Origin: Jaltomata sinuosa | Lineage: Eukaryota; Streptophyta; Magnoliopsida; Solanales; Solanaceae | DNA: 64,000 nt | Assembly: GCA_003996215.1 (NCBI GenBank) | Contig: QJPP01001561.1 | Location: forward strand, 144,648-208,647 | Direction of reading: 5' to 3' | Shown: one piece after another, positions 57,977-64,000 of the stretch | Layout of the letters: each line of letters begins with the position of its first letter | How positions within the stretch are numbered: the first letter of the stretch is position 1 | Program-made: the position numbers and the translations under genes | Notes under the pieces: generated by a model | The model's database searches: none | The model's input: the letters and a program-made list of their open reading frames with translations, nothing else | Told to the model about the DNA's origin: nothing

Positions 57977-58142
57977 TGATGTGCCGCCATTCTACGGCAC
58001 ATTTGACTCCTTTAACTAAGAATAATCGTGAGTTTTCAAGCAACAGTCATCGTTTTTGATGCTTTTATGTTGGAATTGCAGGAAATAGCGAAAAACGTAG
58101 AAAAGGAAGGAAATACGATCAAAAGAGCGCCACTGGTTAAGA

Positions 58143-58380
58143 GTGACGGCCACCATGACGAGCCGTCACCCATGTGACGGTCCGTCAAGAAGACCGTCAA
58201 GTCGAGTAGCACACTGCCTAGTGGTGACGGCCACCATGATGGGCCGTCACACACTTGACGGTCCGTCAAGTAGACCGTCAAGTTGAGGCAGCACACTGCC
58301 TAGTGGCGACGGCCACTGTGATGGTCCGTCAAGCATGTGACGGTCCGTCACCCAGCCCGTCAAGTTGAAGCAGTACGCGC
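58143..58380 (+). repeat. Three 81-82-bp repeats rich in TGACGG/CCGTCA
   Basis: Units start at 58,143, 58,224 and 58,306. Each carries TGACGGTCCGTCA, a perfect palindrome around the central base, plus further inverted TGACGG and CCGTCA words. The array lies upstream of the TATA box in U3. Confidence 0.92.
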
Positions 58381-58420
58381 GACGCGGATTCCGAACGTTT
58401 TTTGGGTTATTTCCTGGACT

Positions 58421-58430
58421 CCTATAAATA
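58421..58430 (+). promoter_or_regulatory. TATA box of the Athila-like LTR
   Basis: CTATAAATAC in the context ACTCCTATAAATACCTAAG lies about 40 bases after the repeat array. Confidence 0.72.
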
Positions 58431-59371
58431 CCTAAGTTAGGTTTATTTTAGATTCATTCATTACAAATTCATTACCCATTAGTTTTAGGATCATTTTGAG
58501 CGACTTTTGAGAGGAAGAAACACAACAAACACGTTTGTCTTCTTCTTCAATCTTGTTCTTCCATTGTTCTTGGGATCTTGGATTCTTGTTCTTGGATAAA
58601 TTGAAGTTTGTGTTCATTATATTGTAAGATTCTTTTTGCTTTATTATGAATATAAATCTCTTCTCTTTTCCTAATAGCATGAGTAACTAACTTCCCACAA
58701 CTAGGGTTGTGGGAGCCATGGCTAAAGTAGCAATATAGATTCCGGGTAGCGTAGGGTTCTATCTTTATGTTGTCACGTGGTTAATCATTCAATTACTAAC
58801 ATATTCTGGTGGTTGCAAACATTAGAACATGCCTAGGTTTAATTTGCTTGAGTAAAGAGATTAAAACCGGGAAATTTGATTAACTACAAGGATTCGAGAC
58901 TACCAATTCTCGTCTCATGATTAATGCTGTAACTAGATTAATCTACTTGATGTTTAGGATTGAAATAAGGAAGTTCACCTTTTCAAGTTCGAGAGAATTG
59001 AAAAGGAAAGTTGTCTAATTGGTTGAGAAACGTTTAGACGATACCATAAGTTCAATCACATCATGATATGCATATAGAGCGAACCCGGTTAAACCTTGAG
59101 TCGAAATTGTTACGACGCTATGGTGAACATTTCCCTAGTTCACTCTCATATTGATTATTAATCGCACATTATTATTTGCTTTGGTTAAATATTGTTCACA
59201 CAACACCCCCCAATTTACCGGAAACTATCGACTACTAGTCATTTAATTCACTATCGATTTAATTTGCACCTTATTCCCTGTGGGATCGACCCCAACCTTA
59301 GTTGGGTTCTATATTTGATAGCGACCGCTTACGCTTCGTAATTGGAGTTGTAATTTGGGCGTATCAAATTT

Positions 59372-59389
59372 TGGCGCCGTTGCCGGGGA
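59372..59389 (+). other. Primer binding site, Asp tRNA type
   Basis: TGGCGCCGTTGCCGGGGA is the typical Athila primer site and lies five bases after the LTR. Confidence 0.92.
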
Positions 59390-59494
59390 ATACGGTTGTT
59401 AATTAAGTCTTGTGTGTTTATTTGACTCTTAGTCATATTTCCTGATTTTACTTTTATTTGTTGTTTTTGTTTATTACAGGGTACTGAGTAGTGC

Positions 59495-62400
59495 ATGCCA
59501 AGTACCCGACGCTCGGGTGAACCAATATTACCCTACGACCCCGAGCTCGCAAGAACGCTAAGGCAAACCATGGCCGCACTACAGACGGAGGCAGCAAGGC
59601 TCGCTGCAGCACAGCAGGCTCAACAGGATCAGCATCACTTGAATGCTGAAGATTTAGAGGATGACACTGCATTAGACGGAGCTAGTGCTACGGGCGCCAT
59701 TATTCTCCCTCCACTAGCGCCCGGGGCTAAGTTCAACATAACTAGCACAATGCTCCAGCTGTTGAACTTAAAGGGATTATTCCGAGGTACGGCTGGTGAT
59801 GATCCAAACAGACACCTGATGAACTTTGTGGGTATCTGCAAGTCATTCGAATTGCCTGGTGTGAGTCAGACAGCGATCAGGCTCAGGTTGTTTCCGTTGT
59901 CTTTGTCTGATGAGGCAGCGCTATGGTTGACAGAGCTGACCCCCGACTCTATCGCAACTTGGGGAGAGTTGAAAGGAGCTTTCCTAGAAAGGTTCTTTCC
60001 TCCCTCTAGGATGATACAGTTGAGGGATGAGATTAGCAATTTTAGGCAGCAACCTCACGAAGCATTGCACGAGACCTGGCTGCGATTCAAGAAGAAGCTG
60101 ACACAATGCCCTAACCATCAGTTGAACGACGAGTTTTTGATGCAGACATTCTACAGGGCACTGAATTCGGCTACCAAGCCGACACTAGATAATGCAGCAG
60201 GTGGAGCGTTTATGGGTCTCACTTTCATTGATGCCACAACTATTCTGGACTGGCTTACTAAAACCAACAGGGCCTGGCATACACGGGACACCGAGACGGC
60301 TGCTAGCACTCATACAGTCGGTATGTCTGCAGAACAGCACAGGAGAGAGGAAGAGCGGGATCAAGATATGGCCCATTTGAAAACACAAATGGACCTACTG
60401 ACAAAACATTTGCTGTCAGCAGATATGGAGAAAGTGAAAGTTGTGAGTTCCCAAAGTAGAGCAGCAGAGTTCGAGTCTGATGAGGAGGCAAATTATTTGG
60501 GGGGTTTCCAGGCCAATGGCCAGGGAAACCAAGGTCGGAACTATCAGAGGGACAACTACCATGAGAAAGCTGGCTACAGAGATCGTGATCAGGGGAACTG
60601 GAAAAATAATACTGATAGAGGTGGGTTGTACGTACCACCTGGTAACCGAGAAAGAACTAGTAATGAGACAGGGACGTCCAAATTAGAGAATATGATGGCA
60701 AAGATGTTGTTGAAGGTGGAATCTACTGACTCCGGAGTCAAGGAAATGAAATCTGAATTAACATCAATGAGTCAGTTAGTGAATTCTCATTCCACCGCAA
60801 TCAAGCAGTTAGAGCAGCAAATGAGTCAAGTCTCGGCATCTCTAAATCAAAGGAAAGCTGGAACATTGCCGAGTGACACCATTCAAAACCCGAGAAACGA
60901 CGCGAATTATATGGCAATCACCACCAGAAGCGGTAACGCATTATCGGAAACACATCCGGTAATTCAGACCCAGAAAGATGTTGTAGCTGAGGATGATGAG
61001 TTAATAGATGCTGAAATTATGGTCGATGAGGGTGTGAAAGTGTCTGCTGAAAACCCCGGCGCGGAAGAAGATGCTACTCAAGTGCTCACAGATAAAAGTA
61101 AGGAGGTTGAAAAACTTCCAACTATGATGCCTCGGCCACCACCTCCTTTCCCACAGCGGCTGAAGAAGAAAGTGGAAGATAGAAAGTTCCTGAACTTCAT
61201 AACCATGCTCAAACAGTTATCAGTAAACATCCCTCTGGTGGATGCGCTTGAACAAATGCCCGGTTATGCCAAGTTCATGAAGGACTTGATCACAAAGAAG
61301 AGGTCGGTAAGTTTTGAACCGGAAGACAACCTCCACCATTGTAGCGCCATTTCATCAAGGTCGCTGGTCCAAAAGAAAGAAGACCCGGGTGCGTTCACTA
61401 TTCCTTGCACCATAGGGGAGTTTAACTTTGCAAAAGCTCTTTGTGATTTGGGGGCTAGCATAAACTTGATGCCGTTAGCCATCTACCGGCAGTTGGGCTT
61501 AGGAGCCCCCAAACCGACAACTATGAGGTTATTGATGGCTGACAGATCGGTGAAACGCCCGGTTGGTATTTTGTATGATGTACTTGTGAAGGTGGGGAAG
61601 TTCATATTTCCGGCAGACTTCGTGATTTTGGACTGCGAGGTGGACTTCGAAGTCCCTATTATTTTGGGACGACCCTTCTTGGCAACCGGAAGAGTATTGG
61701 TAGATATGGAGAGCAACGAGTTGACTTTCAGGTTGAACAAAGAGGTAGTGAAGTTTAATGTGTGCAGATCAATGAAGCAACCGAGGGACATGAATGTCGT
61801 CTCGGTTATTGATGTTGTTGCAGAATCTGATGTGATCGTTTCTGTTGAAGAGAGACTTGCTGTAGAGACATTGGCAGCAGTTATGATGAATTTCGATGAT
61901 GATGGCGTCGAAGATTATGAGGAAATTGCAAATGCTATGGTTGGAATAGGGTCATATGGTTACGCCCCAAAGAAATTGGATCTCGATTTAAAGAACAGAC
62001 CAACACCTCCTGCAAAGCCTTCTATTGAGGAAGCGCCGGTATTAGAGTTGAAAGAGTTGCCAGGCCATCTGAAGTATGCATTTCTAGGTGACAAAGATAC
62101 CTTACCGGTAATCATCGCGACAGACCTTGCACAATATCAAGTTGAAGCGTTATTATCCACTCTGAGGAGACACAAGAGAGCAATCGGCTGGACCATTGCA
62201 GATATTATTGGCATCCCACCAGGTATTTGTACTCATAAGATACAGCTAGAAGAAAATTGCACTCCCACCACCGAGCACCAGCGGAGACTGAATTCGCCAA
62301 TGCAAGAGGTGGTGAAGAAAGAGATCATCAAATGGCTCGATGCTGGAGTGGTTTACCCAATCTCTGATAGCAAATGGGTAAGCCCAGTGCAATGTGTTCC

Positions 62401-62734
62401 TAAGAAGGGAGGAATGATTGTGGTAGCAAATGACAAAAATGAGCTGATTCCATTAAGACCTGTCACGGGCTGGCGAGTATGTATGGATTACCGGAAGCTA
62501 AACTCCTGTACTCTCCGTGATCATTTCCCCATGCCCTTTATGGATCAGACGCTGGATAGATTAGCTGGAAGAGGTTGGTATTGCTTTTTAGATGGATATT
62601 CGGGGTACAACCAAATATCTATAGCCCGGAAGATCAGGAGAAGACCACGTTCACCTGTCCCTATGGTACGTTTGCTTTTAGACGCATGCCCTTTGGTCTT
62701 TGCAATGCTCCTGCAACCTGCCAAAGATGCATGA
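59495..62734 (+). CDS. Athila-like gag-protease-RT frame, ends early by frameshift
   Basis: The ATG at 59,495 opens MPSTRRSGEPILPYDPELAR. The gag domain is at about residues 90-220 (FRGTAGDDPNRHLMNFVGIC; DEAALWLTELTPDSIATW; LKGAFLERFFPPSRMIQLRD). A helical and variable region follows; no CCHC knuckle is seen. The protease has CDLGASINLMP at about residue 649 (D-L-G-A in place of D-S/T-G) and VPIILGRPFLATGR. RT starts near residue 950 (YPISDSKWVSPVQCVPKKGG; RVCMDYRKLNSCTLRDHFPM; FLDGYSGYNQISIA). After residue 1,043 the frame is shifted, so the last 36 residues are unrelated and the stop at 62,734 is spurious. Confidence 0.92.
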   Translation: MPSTRRSGEPILPYDPELARTLRQTMAALQTEAARLAAAQQAQQDQHHLNAEDLEDDTALDGASATGAIILPPLAPGAKFNITSTMLQLLNLKGLFRGTAGDDPNRHLMNFVGICKSFELPGVSQTAIRLRLFPLSLSDEAALWLTELTPDSIATWGELKGAFLERFFPPSRMIQLRDEISNFRQQPHEALHETWLRFKKKLTQCPNHQLNDEFLMQTFYRALNSATKPTLDNAAGGAFMGLTFIDATTILDWLTKTNRAWHTRDTETAASTHTVGMSAEQHRREEERDQDMAHLKTQMDLLTKHLLSADMEKVKVVSSQSRAAEFESDEEANYLGGFQANGQGNQGRNYQRDNYHEKAGYRDRDQGNWKNNTDRGGLYVPPGNRERTSNETGTSKLENMMAKMLLKVESTDSGVKEMKSELTSMSQLVNSHSTAIKQLEQQMSQVSASLNQRKAGTLPSDTIQNPRNDANYMAITTRSGNALSETHPVIQTQKDVVAEDDELIDAEIMVDEGVKVSAENPGAEEDATQVLTDKSKEVEKLPTMMPRPPPPFPQRLKKKVEDRKFLNFITMLKQLSVNIPLVDALEQMPGYAKFMKDLITKKRSVSFEPEDNLHHCSAISSRSLVQKKEDPGAFTIPCTIGEFNFAKALCDLGASINLMPLAIYRQLGLGAPKPTTMRLLMADRSVKRPVGILYDVLVKVGKFIFPADFVILDCEVDFEVPIILGRPFLATGRVLVDMESNELTFRLNKEVVKFNVCRSMKQPRDMNVVSVIDVVAESDVIVSVEERLAVETLAAVMMNFDDDGVEDYEEIANAMVGIGSYGYAPKKLDLDLKNRPTPPAKPSIEEAPVLELKELPGHLKYAFLGDKDTLPVIIATDLAQYQVEALLSTLRRHKRAIGWTIADIIGIPPGICTHKIQLEENCTPTTEHQRRLNSPMQEVVKKEIIKWLDAGVVYPISDSKWVSPVQCVPKKGGMIVVANDKNELIPLRPVTGWRVCMDYRKLNSCTLRDHFPMPFMDQTLDRLAGRGWYCFLDGYSGYNQISIARKIRRRPRSPVPMVRLLLDACPLVFAMLLQPAKDA

Positions 62735-64000
62735 TGTCTATCTTTTCTGATATGGTGGAGAACACATTGGAGGTCTTCATGGATGACTTTTCGGTAGTGG
62801 GTGATACATTTGATGATTGCTTGGCTAATCTGGGTCAGGCATTGCAAAGGTGTGAAGAGTCAAACCTCATGCTGAATTGGGAGAAATGCCATTTCATGGT
62901 GAAAGAAGGCATTGTATTAGGGCACAAGATATCTATGAGAGGTCTAGAGGTGGATAGAGCCAAGATTGAAGTCATTGAGAAACTACCTCCACCCATTTCA
63001 GTAAAAGGTGTGAGGAGTTTTCTTGGTCATGCCGGTTTCTACCGAAGGTTCATCAAAGATTTCTCTAAGGTTGCTACCCCATTGTGCAAGTTGCTTGAAA
63101 AGGAGACGAAATTTGTATTTGATGCTGAGTGCTTGAGGGCGTTTGAATGCCTGAAAGAAAAGCTAGTGGATGTTCCTATCATAATTGCCCCGGATTGGTC
63201 CAAACCGTTCGAAATAATGTGCGATGCAAGTGGTGTTGCACTCGGAGCTGTGTTGGGACAAAAGCGAGACAAACTTTTTCATCCCATTTATTATGCTAGT
63301 AAAGCATTAAATGGGGCGCAAAAGAACTACACAGTGACAGAACAGGAGCTGCTGGCGGTTGTATACGCTTTTGAGAAATTCAGAGCGTACTTACTTGGTA
63401 CAAAAGTGGTGGCGCACACAGATCATGCAGCCTTGAGGTATCTGATGACCAAAAAGGATGCAAAACCTCGACTAATCCGATGGGTGCTATTGTTGCAGGA
63501 ATTTGACGTTGAAGTCAAAGATCGGAAAGGGTGTGAGAACCAGGTAGCGGATCATCTGTCCAGGCTTGAGAGGGAAGAGAACGTAATGGAAGTACTGGAG
63601 ATTGATGATGCATTCCCGGATGAGCAGGTGATGGCTGCGTCACGTGATATGGTGCCTTGGTACGCTGACTTCGCAAATTATGCGGTGAGTGACATGATCC
63701 CGGAAGGGTTGAACTTCCACCAGAAAAAGAAGTTTCTCCATGATGCAAGTAAGTTTTTCTGGGATGAGCCGTATTTATTCCGGTTGTGTGCTGACAACAT
63801 AATGAGGAGATGTGTACCGGAAGCGGAAATAACAAGCATCTTGCAAGCTTTCCATTCGTCCCCAGTTGGAGGACATCATGCGGGTAATCGAACCGCCCGA
63901 AAGATTTTACAGTGTGGTTATTATTGGCCGACAATCCAGAGAGATTCATATGAATTTGCCAAGTTCTGTGATCAATGTCAACGAAGAGGAGCAATCTCTC
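62626..64000 (+). CDS. Athila-like RT (rest), RNase H and integrase N-terminus, partial
   Basis: This is the continuation of pol in the next frame, open to the window edge. It reads TFAFRRMPFGLCNAPATCQR and the catalytic VFMDDFSVVG near 62,773-62,800. The RT end is VRSFLGHAGFYRRFIKDFSK. RNase H is IMCDASGVALGAVLGQ, TEQELLAVVYAFEKFRAY and AHTDHAALRYL. The integrase zinc-binding region is GGHHAGNRTARKILQCGYYW and FCDQCQ. The integrase core lies beyond the edge. No stop is found in this part. Confidence 0.92.

Larger units (their letters stand above)
57977..59366 (+). repeat. 5' LTR of the Athila-like element
   Basis: The borders TGAT and ATCA form a 4-base inverted repeat. It contains three 82-bp repeats (58,143-58,380) and a TATA box. 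The exact left border is inferred from comparison with 19,404-19,999; 57,980 is an alternative. Confidence 0.78.
57977..64000 (+). mobile_element. Athila-like Gypsy retrotransposon, runs off right edge
   Basis: A 5' LTR (57,977-59,366), Asp-tRNA-type primer site (59,372-59,389), a gag-pol frame from 59,495 and continuing RT, RNase H and integrase to the window edge. It is inserted in the 5' LTR of the minus-strand Gypsy element. Coding sequence is better preserved than in any other element here; the visible lesion is one frameshift near 62,624. Confidence 0.93.

Noticed and set aside
63039..63994. Minus-strand open stretches within the Athila-like pol
   Set aside because: They are shadows of the RNase H and integrase frame on the plus strand.
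33206..64000. Integrated plant pararetrovirus or other virus
   Set aside because: All RT-containing segments have LTRs, tRNA primer sites and domain orders of Copia or Gypsy elements. No movement or coat protein of a pararetrovirus is seen.

Overview
The window looks like a nuclear, repeat-rich, AT-rich region of a plant genome. A nightshade (Solanaceae, probably Solanum) fits best. The support is the type of F-box/FBD/LRR gene, the styles of the Copia, Ogre-like, Athila-like and chromovirus-type Gypsy elements, the Stowaway-like repeat ends, and plant primer sites such as TGGTATCAGAGC and TGGCGCCGTTGCCGGGGA. I see no bacterial genes, rRNA, tRNA or CRISPR. Nearly all coding sequence belongs to retrotransposons. 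One host gene can be supported.

Left part (1-19,400). A decayed LINE on the minus strand enters from the left edge (1-2,441). It is followed by unassigned AT-rich DNA, a LINE ORF1 remnant (about 4,560-5,330), a 1.26-kb deletion-type Copia element with both LTRs and a 5-bp target duplication (6,020-7,276), and a Gypsy solo LTR of 2.19 kb (7,411-9,600). The host gene is a minus-strand F-box/FBD/LRR gene with three exons between 10,132 and 18,679. Exon 1 is split by a 4.66-kb Tnt1-like Copia element (13,906-18,564) flanked by a perfect 5-bp duplication. When the element and one copy of the duplication are ignored, the three exons form one continuous frame of about 478 codons. A minisatellite of 40-bp units lies directly upstream of the gene.

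Middle part (19,404-33,200). This is a pile of broken elements: a Gypsy LTR piece, the 5' half of a large non-autonomous element carrying a small Cys-rich ORF (20,000 to about 23,690), and a Gypsy pol remnant with its 3' LTR. That LTR is split by a 5'-truncated LINE with about 16-bp target duplications. A Copia RT/RNase H remnant and gene-free DNA follow.

Right part (33,206-64,000). An outer, internally deleted Copia element (33,206 to about 51,702) has an extra ORF after pol. Inside it sits a complete 11.97-kb Ogre/Tat-like element (37,201-49,167) with 2.75-kb LTRs and a perfect CTCTC duplication. This inner element has gag but no pol. Its 3' half holds covarying hairpin repeats and an exact 174-bp tandem array. 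A minus-strand chromovirus-type Gypsy element follows (51,703-57,976), and its 5' LTR is interrupted by an Athila-like element that runs off the right edge (57,977-64,000). The Athila-like element has a long gag-pol frame with a single frameshift in RT.

The order of nesting gives relative ages. The outer Copia is older than the Ogre-like insertion, the minus-strand Gypsy is older than the Athila-like insertion, the plus-strand Gypsy LTR is older than the LINE inside it, and the F-box gene is older than its Copia insertion. No new cellular system is evident. The observations most worth following are the covarying hairpin repeats of the Ogre-like element, the extra 3' ORF of the outer Copia, the Cys-rich ORF at 21,455, and the F-box gene with its reading frame preserved around the insertion.
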